Assembly: GCF_000003815.2 (NCBI RefSeq)
Contig: NC_049983.1
Location: 20,891,739-20,955,738, forward strand
From: Branchiostoma floridae
Taxonomy: Eukaryota > Chordata > Leptocardii > Amphioxiformes > Branchiostomatidae
Reading direction: 5' to 3'
Length of the DNA: 64,000 nucleotides
Shown in pieces: positions 1 to 13,200 of this stretch. The notes beneath the pieces were generated by a model. It was not told the DNA's origin and did not search any database. It worked only from the letters and a program-made list of their open reading frames with translations. Every line of letters starts with the position of its first letter. Within the stretch, counting starts at the first letter, position 1. The position numbers and the translations under genes are program-made.

Positions 1-510
1 AGGATAATTGAGAAATCCCTCTTCAACTCGCTCCTACAGAAGTATGGTGTGGATGGTTCGTGCCTGAGGTTAGTGCTGCAAGTTGCCGTGGAGGCTGAGA
101 CCCAAAAGAAGCCAGTGTGTATCATAAGTGCAGGAGAGACCACTGTTACCCTGAGGGGTGATGGAAAAGGTGGTAGAAACCAGGAGATGGCACTTGCCAC
201 TGCTGTGGCAATGAGCAGGGACAGTATTCTCAGATACGAGAGCCGCACACAAGTGGTGTTCATGAGTGCAGGTACTGATGGGCAGGATGGACCGACGGAT
301 GCTGCAGGGGCATTGGCTGATCCTGGTCAGGTGACCAGGGCAAATGAGCAGGGATTGGCTGCCACAGAGTTCCTGGAGAACAATGATTCATACAACTTCT
401 ACAGAAGTGCTGATGGAGGACAAGGCCTTGTTACCACAGGGCTGACAGGGACCAATGTGATGGACATACAAATTCTTACAGTCTGTGGCTCCTGTGATTC
501 TAACCTTTGA
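1..510 (+). CDS. GLYCTK: Glycerate kinase, C-terminal exon (MOFRL domain), partial
   Basis: Glycerate kinase phosphorylates D-glycerate in serine and fructose breakdown. The frame is open from base 1 to the TGA at 508-510, giving 169 codons. It holds the end of the MOFRL domain: an SAGETTV segment, the glycine-rich GKGGRNQE motif, GTDGQDGPTDAAGA, NDSYNFY and TGTNVMD near the end. The order and spacing match the C-terminal third of human GLYCTK as I recall it (523 aa), so about two thirds of the protein lies left of the window. A possible acceptor (ctcctacag, ending at 39) was considered, but the residues before it (LLQKYGVD) align with the family, so coding is read from base 1. Next comes the convergent PPM1H-type gene. 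Confidence 0.93.
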   Translation, partial: RIIEKSLFNSLLQKYGVDGSCLRLVLQVAVEAETQKKPVCIISAGETTVTLRGDGKGGRNQEMALATAVAMSRDSILRYESRTQVVFMSAGTDGQDGPTDAAGALADPGQVTRANEQGLAATEFLENNDSYNFYRSADGGQGLVTTGLTGTNVMDIQILTVCGSCDSNL

Positions 511-2235
511 TAAAAATGTGCTAGTGCAATGGTATAGATATGATGCTGAATTTCCAAGATAATATTTACAAAGGGTAGATTGCTTAAACTATAGTTGTAG
601 GGTTTGGAAAGGATTAGTGAGAATGAAACCTTGGTGCTATTAGAACTGCCAATATTTTGTTAGTGAATGATAAAGATGCAGTTGGCAATGCCCTTTTTTC
701 TATTATTTGTATGTTTGCTTTCTTGCAGAACATTAGCTGATATCCCTTGTACATCTGATGTGTTGGCAAGTTATAGTGGATGGTTGTGGCATTGTCAAAT
801 TCACCTTAATGTCTTGAATATTAACTAAAATGTATGCTATAAATTCGCTTTATGAAAGAATATATTCCTTTAGAGATGAAATGTGGGTTTATGAGGTACA
901 TTTTGTTCCAGGTTTCTTAACTGTATTTGCTGACAAGGTTATCTACTTTGCAAATTGTCATGGCATGTACATGTAGTACAAGCTTTTTATTTACTTCTGT
1001 TTGATGGGCTTTTTGTTAAGAAACTACACGAAGAAATATAAAAACAGACAAAGGAAATGACTTTCTATGATTTAATGAATCTATCAAAATGACCTGTTGA
1101 ATTTGGGTAAAATGTACAGGTAAAATGTATTCAAAAGAGGGAGAGTAGTGTACATCTACATGATTTTTTTTTTGCAATGATTTGTGAATATGTATAAAGG
1201 AAACTTTGACTCTCTATTATTAGGTTTGCTCCTGTTTCAGGACAAAGTCAGTTTGAAGAATAATTTTTCATTACCAACAACAATAGTTGCTACTGAACAA
1301 GTGAGAATTTACCAAACATTTCAGGATAATTTGATCACTTGCCAGGAGTTGCCATTGGGACGGAGCTTCCATCCACACAGATACTGTTTCTGTAAAATGA
1401 AAGGTGCTCAACATATAACTACATTGCACAATAGCTGTAACATTGAACTTTAAGACTAGCTGTTGATAGCTTCTTCAAAATGACTTGCCTGTCCCTTAAA
1501 GGTTTTGAAAAGGTGTAAGACATGTCTGATGCTATCTTGTTAAAAATGTTCAAAATCGGGGATGTTTCGATATTTATATAATACATTGACATTTTTCTTC
1601 TAAGCTTACATTTTGCAGTGATTCCTCTCCTGCACCATTTCATGCGATTTGAAAATACAAATGTACCTCTTCCCGCCTTTCCACAGCTCTCAGATAAATA
1701 ACAATACATAAAAACAGCTGATTGTCCCCTTGTATAATCATCTTGTAATTGTCTGTACATTCTTTCATATCTACAGTCCTGAGCTAGAACTAGTAACATC
1801 AACATTTCTGTTGTCAATTCACATAAAGTAAACTGAGGGAACAATAATCAAGTCTATGAAAATTTGGAAAGACCTTCAACACATGTCTCCTACACTGCTG
1901 AGAGGCTATTAATTTGTATTATCACAACCAAAATTGCAAACATGGACATGTATCACTGTTCTCCATAATTTATGCATGTACCAAAATTTTCTGACACAGA
2001 AAGATTGTCACCAAGAAACAAAGTGAACCTTAGGGAAAAGTAATTATTAAATTCCTCAATATTTCATGGATAGGAACCTACTTCTTGGTATACACCTGTT
2101 TTAAAAAAGCATTTAAAGAAGCACATCCAATATCTCTATCTAATATTAGGGTTGTCATGTCCTAGACATACACAAATCTGCTTAGGTATGATACTAACAT
2201 ACAAAAATGCTATTAGTATTAAAAATGGTGCTTTC

Positions 2236-2241
2236 TTTATT
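2236..2241 (-). terminator. Poly(A) signal AATAAA (minus strand), PPM1H side
   Basis: TTTATT on the plus strand reads AATAAA for the minus-strand phosphatase gene. Use of this site would give a 3' UTR of about 1.8 kb. Confidence 0.4.
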
Positions 2242-4021
2242 GGTGCATAGAACAATAAATAAGACCTCATACTTGCATACCTCATTCTTGCAGTGACTTA
2301 GTATCTTACTGTACATGTTCAAAAGTACTTTTTGGGTATGCACACTGACTTGTACAACCCTTACTATGGTTGCAGTTTTTTAGTGTGACACAAATGCAAC
2401 TCTATACATGCAGTTCAAATGCCTTTGCACAACATTATGGAAGCAGCTTTATAACAAAATATTTTTACCAGTCCTTGATTCAATGAACTTCTTCAACAAC
2501 AAAACTAATCTACAAGTGAACCAGCAATAGTGCTTTACAGCATGCTGTATCAAGCTTGGTGCCAAAAGGTGAAATATATACTTGTGACAGTAAAAGCTTT
2601 TGTCAAATACATGACATTTTTCAAGTGAATTTTACCAGTGCAGAGTAGTCACATATGGCCAGATTTGTTACTGTAGTAACAGCAGAAAGTGAATATGCCA
2701 GGATCCGGAGGGGAAGTTGAACAAGAAATAGCTAGAGAAAAGAGGCTCACAATATAGTGAATAGACACGGGCATTACAAGTGAATAGTTGCATAGTCTAG
2801 AGGAGGATATCTCACAATGTGCTTACACTTGAACATTTTGAAGAATGTTCTATACAATAGCCACCAAAAGTATTTCCTTTAAAAAGATTTGCTGGCTTCT
2901 AGTTACCAACAATCATTGCACACCTATCATAGACATGTACACAGTACGATATTGCATGCTGTGTGTTCTTGAAAACATCTATATTGTATTTTAATCTATT
3001 GAATAATTACATCAACCTGTGCTTGTGGCCAAAAATCATTTTTACCATTCTCAATCTGACTATGACTAGCTAATGTTTCCTTTTGCAACAGCTTCCATAC
3101 ATGGTACAAAAATGGTAAGGGTAAAATAATATTTGCAAAACCCTCCACAAAGTACATTTTGTACAATGTTTTCCTGATGTTACAAGTGTGTACTATCTTA
3201 CATTCTGATTATGTGGTTGTCGTACAAAGAAACATGTTTGCATATTTTCAAACAACGCAAACACTACTTCTGGCTGTGATTAAGCTATGCTTTCAGTGCA
3301 AGCAATAAAACCTCCTTGGTGTAAGTGAACCAAATCTATTTCATAAGGTGACTACTTACTAGTAGTCTTCCAACTATGAAAGCTTAAAATTCAAAAGTAT
3401 AAAAGGACAAAGAAAATTTTGCATTAACTTAACTTTTCTCTGCACAGGATTCTTTGTAAACATCTTTGTTACATATATAATATTATATACAGTTCTTTCT
3501 TGTAAGAACATAGACATTGTACATATCCCTTGCAGGCTTGCACATGTCTTTTGTGCTATAATATACATGTATGGAGAACACATAAAGCACAAAATACATC
3601 ACAGATGCACACAAACATTTATGACACCAACTATTAAATACAAGATAGTGGTTTTCTGAATGACACTCAAGCACAATCTAATAGACACCAGTAAGAATGC
3701 AACTATTTGATTATTAACTTTTTTTCTTGACAACATTGTGATCTTAGTGAGAAATTTCTACCCTGTAATTCGTTTGACTGAATATCACTGTAAATTGTAC
3801 TGTACAAGAGTGATCAGAGAGATACAAGTACAAGTATGTACCATCCCAACAATGGTCCAGGTTGCAAGTTGATTGTCTGTAAGAAAAAAAGAAACAGTCA
3901 GCTCTCAGTGGTTGTTCTTGGTAACTACAAACCTGTTAACACTAAGAAACAGCTTTTCGTTCAGTACGTTATTGCTGACCAAGTTTTTCCCCGGAGAAGC
4001 TATAAGTATTATATAGCTGCT
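2242..4021 (-). other. PPM1H/J/M: PPM1H-type gene 3' UTR (inferred extent)
   Basis: AT-rich, no coding support on either strand. It runs from the phosphatase stop codon at 4022-4024 to the minus-strand AATAAA at 2236-2241. The short ORFs here have no family resemblance. Confidence 0.4.
2254..2259 (+). terminator. Poly(A) signal AATAAA, GLYCTK side
   Basis: First canonical AATAAA after the GLYCTK stop. It lies 12 bp from a matching signal on the other strand, so the two genes may share a convergent 3' end region. Confidence 0.45.
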
Positions 4022-4277
4022 TCATGGATCTAACGAGTCGGGACCAGGGTCGGCCTCTGCTTCTGTCTCCGTCTCCATCTCCCTGGTGGAACTCTCCTCC
4101 GACTCAGATAACACTGTGGGGCTGGACAGGTGCTGGTTGCCATAGTGATACAGCGGGATGATGAAAGCGGTGATGTCGTCCCCAGAGGCGGGTTTGTCCT
4201 CCGCAGGGCGTCGCCATCCCTTCCCCTGCAGCGTGCCGCGGGCGTGCATCACCAGCTCCTGGGCTGCGGAGGTGTAT
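4022..4277 (-). CDS. PPM1H/J/M: PPM1H-type coding exon 11 (C terminus, acidic tail)
   Basis: Residues 442-525. YTSAAQELVMHARGT, then SGDDITAFIIPL with the last metal Asp. A Ser/Glu-rich tail (ESEESSTREMETETEAEADP) follows to TGA at 4022-4024. The tail goes well beyond where I recall the human proteins ending. Confidence 0.94.
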
Positions 4278-7200
4278 CTGCAGAGGTGGGAGGGAAGATT
4301 GTAAGTTGACTTACATTACACTATCCTATAGCTAACAATGGTAGAGGAGGAGGTTCTCTTAAAAATATAGGGGTTAACCTATTGCAGTGAATTCACAAAA
4401 AACTCAGGGAAGTACAAAAAGGCATCAGAGTATATACCGGTAGAAGAAGACAAAACAAAAGTCATCATAAGCATTATTTGTGTTTCTTAAACACACATAT
4501 GATTTTTGTTCCTGCAAACACCCTGGCTGAGTCCTGGTTTGGAAATGTTACTCTAGTATTACTCAGGGTAGCAGCTTAGATCAGATGACAGTTCATGTAC
4601 ATAGAGATTCATAAAGATTTCAAAGGGAAAGGGCCAGGCCAATAAAACGATAGCAAAATGCTGTCAGACCTACAAATTAAACCATTTGTCTTCCCTGACC
4701 AGTAATCATTTATGATCAAATGGTCCCACACATTATCAAAGACTTCCACAGGCCACTTACCTATTGGGGTCCTGAGGGTGAAATTGTGTCAGTGCATCTA
4801 ACACCACATTGCACGCATCCTGATTGGCCACCACATCCCACAAGCCATCAGAAGCCATGATGAGGAAGTCATCCTCACCAAACCGCTGCTCCAGCATGTC
4901 GTATGTCTGGATCTACACATGGAAGTACACAAGCAACATTTTAGAGTATTACAGCTGGTTGGAATGGCCAAGATAGTTTGTTTGCCTTCTTACATTCAGT
5001 AATTTGTAGTATGTTGTGAGTTCTATCCCTGGCCAAGTCATATCAAAGGCCCTTAAATGGTACATACTGCTTTTCTGTATGGCAGTCAAACACACACCGC
5101 TACCAGTAGACCAGCCTCCCGCTGCAGTGATTGCACAAAGTTGTGTGTCCAAAAACTATTGAAATGGAAATGGATGCTGCCATATGTACCAGCTGGTGCA
5201 AGAAGGACTTTACATGAAAAGTGAGGTCATGTACGATACGTAAATAAAGAGCAAAAAAAAGAATGTTTGCTAAATAATTATATGTTCCTTTTGAAAAAAA
5301 GCTGTGGTATATAGCCTTTCACTACTTTATTCTTCTCACAGCACACTACCATCTATGCAGAGTCTGCACACACATCTGATATGGAAAAGCACAAAGACTA
5401 GAAACCTTGCTGTACCTCAGGTGCTGCGGTCAGGAATGGCTTGATTTGACAGTGAGAATCATAAACCCTGAGATCGTGGTCCCCAAATCCTCGAGTTACG
5501 CCTATTGTGGCTAAAACTCTGCACTGGAAGGGTGGCAAAATGTATGTATTGTTAAGAATTGTCAATTAAAAAATCAGGACAGAGATTCAACAAACTCATT
5601 GCACTCATGTATGGCTAAATTGAACTGTGTGAGCCTTACATCGTCCATATACATGTATAATATTTCATAATTTGCAATTCGAGAAAAGAGAATGATATCA
5701 AAAAGCTCAGTGACATACCCTTTTTCCTTCTCCAAATATTAACGGAAATTTTAAGTCATCTTCTGTAACAGTCTTTGGTGCCCTGCAAAGATAATGAAAG
5801 TATAGTGTGACAAGCTTTCATTGTATGAAACATGTAGCTAATGTATCAAAGGCAGAAAAAAATTGAAAGACAAAACAACTGAAGGTAACTTCCGGACATT
5901 TTGAGCGACATCCATCACTCTTCTACAGTATTGACATGTTCTGCTGTAACATTCTAGTGACCCTGAAGAGGAGTGATGGCTTTCACTGGAAATGTTTAGA
6001 AGTAGTATCCATATTCTATCCAGTTGTAGAAATTGATTTGTCTTTCAACATTAAGGTGCACTCTCACTGCACTTGCATCAATCTTGTGTCACTGCAGGGT
6101 TTGTTCACTGCGTCACTATTTTGCTATTTCTCAGATTTTTTAATAATCTAGATATTGTGTGATACGTTAAAGTATCACTTAGAAGATGACAAAATACACA
6201 AAAAGTAAGAAAATTTGTTCTTCATCTCTGAAGTTCATTGAGTATCTTTCGAACCCCGCAGTGATGCAAGCTTGATGCAAGTACAATGTTAGCCACCCCT
6301 ACTGACCAGCCAGTCATGGTGTGGTCCCTGTACAACGTCTGCTTGCCCAGGTCAGTCTTATGCAGCCTGCGGGGGAACTCCAGCGCAGTGAACTCGTTGG
6401 ATAACAAGTGGGGGTGCAGGTGTGCCTGTGGGCGGAAATATCAAAATCATTAATGAGGAGGGTCCAGTATTGACAAATTAATTCTATCAAATGTCTCATG
6501 CTAATAGCATTGTGTATTGGCCTTTTTCCAAAAGGAGAAAACGGAATAACGTTATATCATAGTTCATTTTGTTTTGTGGGGCTTGCACTTGACATTTATT
6601 GGATTTTAGCATACAGGATTTGGCAAATGTCAGGCAAATACCTTAACCTTCTGAGATTCCATGGAAGTACATACTTTACATGAATAAAAAAGTATAGTGA
6701 ATTGCCATGTCACGCTAGTACACAAGTATAAGCATGTATGGCTAGATTGAACTTTCAGCTGATGACAACTTGTCCCAACGTGCATTTGGTTATTTTATGT
6801 CAAGGAGGTTTTTTAACCTCCTTGTTTATATCAAGCCAACTGTAATCTACAAGTGGTATACCTTATTACTTCAGAAGTGATGCACACTTAGTCTCCCAGT
6901 AATCCGTTATCAGCCTTAGGAATAAACATGAAGTGTCCACAATGTGTGCAAGATACAAATCCTGGCCTATCTGTGTCAGTTACATGTCCCAAATCTATCC
7001 ATCCAACAGCAGCTTCTACATATTCTACATATACACACCAATTTAAAATTGATTTGTTATCTACTGCAAGTTCCTTTACTTTCACTGTGGTTTTATTTTA
7101 TGGTAGGAGGGAAAAGGAGATTTTAACAGTGTTTTAAATTCACATTTCTGTAAAACAGTCATACAAGGGAGACATTTACGCATGAATTTGCAATAGAGAG

Positions 7201-10200
7201 GAAAATGAATGCAAAAATAAAACCACAGCAAAAGTTTTAAGATTTATAGTATACCATAGTTCGCATGGATTAGATTTTGTGATAGGGAGAAAACAAGGTG
7301 TTTTGAGTTTGTGATAGCTCTATAGTCACATACTGCGCAGTAATGGAAACCCTGGCGTCTTTACAGACAGCCAGTTGGAAATCATCTACTGGTGACTGGG
7401 CAAAGGTGCTACAGACAATTAAATCAGTTGCTTTTGATAGTGCTGGCATGATCAATTAACACTGGTCTAACGGCATGGTACCCATCCAAGTTTGTGCCAT
7501 ATTAGTATCCGGTCGTCTTCATTATAACGAGCACAGATGCCTCTAAACACATCATAATACGTACATGTAGCAAGGTAGAAGACAAATTTTTAAAAAATCT
7601 TTACCATGGTTTGAGCGCAAAAACCACAAACATAAAGTCACCACGAACATTTCTGCATTTACAGTACCATGCGATGGTGTGACGGCAATGCCAGAGAAGC
7701 TTTTTTTCTCAGACAAATGTTGTGAAAGTGATTGAATGGTACATTGTACCAGCTGATAACAAGACATATGTGGTTTCTCAGGGGAAAGTGGGTCACAAAA
7801 CACTTACTGGATAGTTCCTCCTACACCTTAAGATTCAACAATTTGTAAACACATGTCAGCAAGCTAAGTTGGCATCTTTGTAAGGCATGTTGTTTGAAGA
7901 AATAAATTGACATGTTCCATATTTTGAGATAACTCTCGAGATTGAAGATGTACACCTTAAGACCTTGGTTAGATGGTGAATTGTATTTGCTTTATTGCAT
8001 CTGACTGTATAAGTGGAAACATCATTTTGACAGAGAACAGACAGAGCTGGAATAGCCTAAAGAGCTTCATGGAGATATCAGATGACAGCCTAAACAGTCC
8101 AACTGTCCAGACAATGTTTCCTGACTCATGTCTTCTCAGTCCTGATTAATTGCCTTCTTCAACAACACATTATTGATCCATAGCGACGTGTACGTGATTG
8201 TAGCCATTATCAGTGAAATATCTTGTTGCTATAGGCGTAAAATTTCATGTGGCCAACAATTTAGGGGCCATAGCTCTTTTATTAAAGAAACACCAAATTA
8301 GGGCAGTAAAGCATATTTTGTACTGGAAATCAATACTTGGATTTATGGTGTAACTGAGTTAATCTAAAAACAGGCTATGTAAAACTTGGAAGAACATTGA
8401 AGGGAAAAATCAAGGGGTTAGCAGATTACCATGGCTTAGAGACAGGCAGAGGAAATTACAACACCTTCTTCAGCTGTCCAAAATGATAGAGGGGGGAGAA
8501 TACTTCAGCTAACAAATTCAGCCACAACTTAGCTTTTTATCAGTGCCTGCAAATTACCAAGCTGAAATGCCATTACATGTCCCCTGGGACAGAGCTATGT
8601 TTCCAGACTACCAGTAGTTATGTATGGGTGATACTTCACGTTAATGTTGATGGGTAGCAAGGCTTTTAACAAGGTTTGGTTCTCAAAGCCAAAGGTTTTG
8701 GATGGATAGTACATCCTGGTATGCTGTGATCCTACAAGAGGTCAGTTCTAATAAACTGAAGTACATGTAGGTTAGCTGAGTGTGTTGGTTTGACACAAAG
8801 TGAAAAGTAAACTACTTCTTTCACTAAGTCAGGATGTTTTAAAATACCTGTCAATGTATGACATCCTTTCTGCACTTACCAAGTACTGTAGCCTTTGCCT
8901 CTCTGATTCAGGAGTAAAGTCTCTGGACATTGGGATGGCCTCCCCATTCCTACATAGAACTGCTCTAAAGTACACAAAACATGAGGCACAATGTTAGGAT
9001 CATATATGCTGCAAAGAAGTCTTTATAGGAACAATCAAGCACATATTTAAGACAATATGGGCTTCAATGCGCCTTTCCTTTCAAATCAACATGATTTATA
9101 CTTGACTAGTTTTAGTGAAGATTGTGGACCATGCCTTTGCAGCTAGTCTCTAACCCGATCTTCCACTGTCATAAATTCATTACCGGGTATGTTGATTAAG
9201 AAAGTATTCATGGGCCACTGGGAAAAGGCTCAGTGCTCCTGGATATAACGAAACGTTATGATTTTGCCCTTTTACATCTGCTTGGAGATTACATACACCT
9301 ACAGTCTCACCTTGAGTCTCCAGCATTGACTAAGAAGAGTTTCCCCAGCACAAACACAGCCACCAGGGCCGTGCAGCCGCCCGTTATTCTGAACGTCAAT
9401 CTTTCTCTTTCTATCTGGCTATCCTGGAGGTGCAAGGAAAAGGACATTCACGAAGATTCTGGAAAGATACGTCCAACAAATGTGCAACAAAAATATCCTT
9501 GATCTGTTTATTGATTTGGGCTAAGATAGGTGCCTACTTTATACTATCAGTGGTCAAGTAATATCAATGAAATTGAAATTATATTCTCTTACAATTTCCA
9601 TTTCAACCACACATTTTTTTAAATGTCCCATAATTATAAATTATCTTCTTAAAAAGTCTATCAGTTGTCTATCCAGTGCAGGGCATACATATTAATTACA
9701 CTATTCATTTGGAGGGATGGAATCCGTTCTTTCTTTCTGGGAAAATTTTTCACAATCTTTTGAACCCCACATGATACTGTCTATATGGTTATCAAAACTA
9801 AAGAACATAATTTATCAGTCCTAAAAATGGCCACCATATGCATGGTACATTAATCAGATTAATTTATCTGTATCTGAAGATTAGCAATGTTTGTTTAGCA
9901 TAAAATGGGTATCTGTACCATTTCACAAAAGGATCTCTCCAAAGCCCCTATGATGAGATGTTCTTTAGTGATGACCCTGCTGGAAGGTTTGCCAGAGCCT
10001 GACCCATGGTTGGAGCCTGACCCTGGGTGGTTCTGGTCTTCATACGTGACGGGCAGGAGAAGTTCACTCACATCTGCCATCTTGTCCCTGGAAAAACATG
10101 ACACATTCAAAATTGGTAATACCAGACAAGATCAAACAAATTTTCTTCCACAAAGATTTCCAGTACAGTGATAAACATAACATTCTTAAACATTAAGTGG

Positions 10201-13200
10201 TGTAACTATTCTTATCACTTCACTTAGTTTAAAATCAATCAGTAAACGATAACAAGGTACATGGTTATGTGGCAGGTTAAATGAATCTTCTAACTTCATA
10301 TAATATTCTAACAGCATGTAATACATTCATCAACTAGCGTAATGGGGTAGCTGAACATGGGTATGATATGATTAAGTGATAATTTGATCATGCTACATAT
10401 AACAACAAATATTCAGTACCATCAGAGGTGACATTGATCTTGTCTAGCAAATAGCTAGAATCTATTCTTATTATAAGACACCTTGAAATAGATTATCTAT
10501 CTAACTTAATTATTTGACTATCAATGATATACTTTCTGTGACTTTGCAAAGGTATTAACCCACAGATTATGAAAGTGCTAATAGTCAGTCATACATATAT
10601 ACAGTATATATATATATAGAACAGATCGCTCATATCCTTCAGCCAAGTCTGAACAAACATCACCCACCTTATATGGTAGTGAAGTGTGCGTGATGCCATG
10701 ATGGCTGCTCCTGTCCCTGCATGTCCGTCAAACACTCCAAAGTAGGTAAAATGCAGCTCATCCATCTCCTACAATACAAAAACACAATTTAACTAATGTT
10801 ACACAAGAATGCTGTCATATGCATCATCATTTCTAGCAGAAATAAAGTGCAAAAGGTTTTCAGTAAATTTATCATCAAAGCACACTTTTTTTCTATGGTA
10901 AACTTAGGGGTTAAATTCTTCTCACATGCCATTTTTGATCAACTCAAGATCATTCATGTCAAATGTTTATCTGTCAAAAAACATCTGATCATCACATGTT
11001 CTAATTGAGAAGTCAGACAGAAACTTCAGCATAATTCAGTCAAGTGTGTACATCATACTTTTATGGACAACATGCAGTTATCAACTTCTCAAGGTAAGTG
11101 TAACAGTGAAGTGGCTACCCTCAAGGAAAAGAAACCTAGCAAAACAGACAAAATGCCTTTGGCTAACTCCACATAATCCTTAGCTGGACTGTTATGGTGC
11201 GCACCAATTTCCATCTGAGTCAAAGACCGAACAATAAGAACAAATTGCCACAGAAACACCATTGCAGCCTGCCCTTGGGGAGAAGATGGGTATCTATGAG
11301 CTTTGGAGGGGATGAAGAAAAGCATCACCTTGGGACGAGGCTCCGATAAAGGTAAGAAGATTGGTATTTGGAAGCCAGTGATAAGTATAATGGATTTTCT
11401 TATCTACCTTGAACATCTTGAAAAGCCTTGCAGCCATACTTACTGAGTATCTCCTTTTTGCACGCTCCCCATAGGTCAAGGAAATACATTTTGTGCTACC
11501 TCAAGAAGAATGATAACCAAACTTCCCTTTCAATTTGATCTTCCCTTTCCCTTTCTGATGATCACTCAAAACAAAATAGTACAACACAGCATGCCCTCCT
11601 TTCACTCATTTGCTTCTCTCCTTTTATATTGCTGACACAGTACTAGATTCTCATAATACATAGCTACAGATATTGCAATTTCCAATTATTAACACAAAGC
11701 TTATTGTATCTTTGTCCCAATTTGTATAATCAGGTTCAGTTTCATTGCAACCTGGACATACCCTGTTAATAAGAAAAATATATAATTGTTGGAAAAAGAG
11801 AAAACTCTGGCCTATACTGTAACTTGGTTTCAACTGCCTATAATCAAGGGTAATTAAGTTTTGGCCTATTGAAAGCTGGAGTCACCCAGTTTGATAATGA
11901 TGTTATTGACAGGAAAGAGCTGACCATAAATGAAGTCAGCATCTTTAAAATGATGAAAAAAGATTGATGTGCATGACCTCCATCAGTAGTGCTCTGCCTC
12001 TGTCCTTGGTGCTGAAGTTACATTCCTTATTGGTGTTGAGTATATCCCTGTCCTTAGTGCTAAAGTTACATTCCTTATTGGTGTTGAGTATATCCCTGTC
12101 CTTAGTGCTAAAGTTACATTCCTTATTGGTGTTGAGTATATCCCTGTCCTTAGTGCTTAAGTTACATTCCTTATTGGTGTTGAGTATATCCCTGTCCTTG
12201 GTGCTGAAGTTACATTCCTTATTGGTGTTGAGTATATCCCTGTCCTTGGTGCTAAAGTTACATTCCTTATTGGTGTTGAGTATATCCCTGTCCTTAGTGC
12301 TAAAGTTACATTCCTTATTGGTGTTGAGTATATCCCTGTCCTTAGTGCTAAAGTTACATTCCTTATTGGTGTTGAGTATATCCCTGTCCTTGGTGCTAAA
12401 GTTACATTCCTTATTGGTGTTGAGTATATCCCTGTCCTTGGTGCTGAAGTTACATTCCTTATTGGTGTTGAGTATATCCCTGTCCTTGGTGCTGAAGTTA
12501 CATTCCTTATTGGTGTTGAGTATATCCCTGTCCTTGGTGCTGAAGTTACATTCCTTACTGGTGTTGGGTTTGTCCATGTCCCTGGTGCTCAATTTACATT
12601 CCTTACTAGTGTTTGGTTTATCCGTGTCCCTGGTGCTGTAGTTACATTCCTTACTAGTGTTGGGCTTATCCTTGTCCCTAGTGCTAAAGTGCACACATTC
12701 CCTAACCATGCAATCTGATACCTGGTGTTGAATTCACTTTTGTCCTTGTTCATCTCTGTCCCCTCTCCCTGGTGAAAAGGGGATAAGCATTTCTACTGCT
12801 AAACATGTCTCCTGCTTCCCTCTATGTGTAAGGTATTGCCAGAGAGGTGAATACAAATTACTAATATCAAGGACCATTTCTGCCCCCCTGTCATCTATTT
12901 ATAGGTACAAACAAAGCAAATGAGGTAAAAACCAGACAACAAAAATGCCATCATATGCTGATTGTGAATATAAAGCATCCTTCAGACATAAAAAGATCTG
13001 TACTTATCGGATAAACACCACAGGTACATACAAAAGGTGATTAGTATGCAGGCTGTGCCGTGAATCACTGATGGGAAAGCCATATCTACCTGCCAATATC
13101 AGCCTGACTTATCATCCCCACAGCTGCGACCACCCATTGAACCTGTGCACCCCATCATCCGTAACCCTATCATGTGCTCGTCTGGAAACTGATATCAGAG

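Larger units (their letters stand above)
511..2280 (+). other. GLYCTK: GLYCTK 3' UTR (inferred extent)
   Basis: AT-rich sequence after the GLYCTK stop with no supported coding. ATTAAA variants occur near 2047 and 2216, and the first canonical AATAAA on this strand is at 2254-2259, so the transcript probably ends shortly after it. The end point is inferred, not seen. Confidence 0.45.

Noticed and set aside
49-510. GLYCTK fragment starting at base 49 as a complete short protein
   Set aside because: The codon there is GTG (Val), and upstream residues continue the glycerate kinase alignment to base 1.
9389-9918. A missing small exon between phosphatase exons 4 and 5
   Set aside because: Using the upstream acceptor at 9424 extends exon 5 by 35 nt, supplies the conserved DSQIERER segment and restores phase, so no extra exon is needed.
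11945-12709. 254-codon minus and 225-codon plus open frames as real genes
   Set aside because: They are the two faces of a 48-bp tandem array, a multiple of three with no stops, inside an intron. No splice context or domain supports coding.
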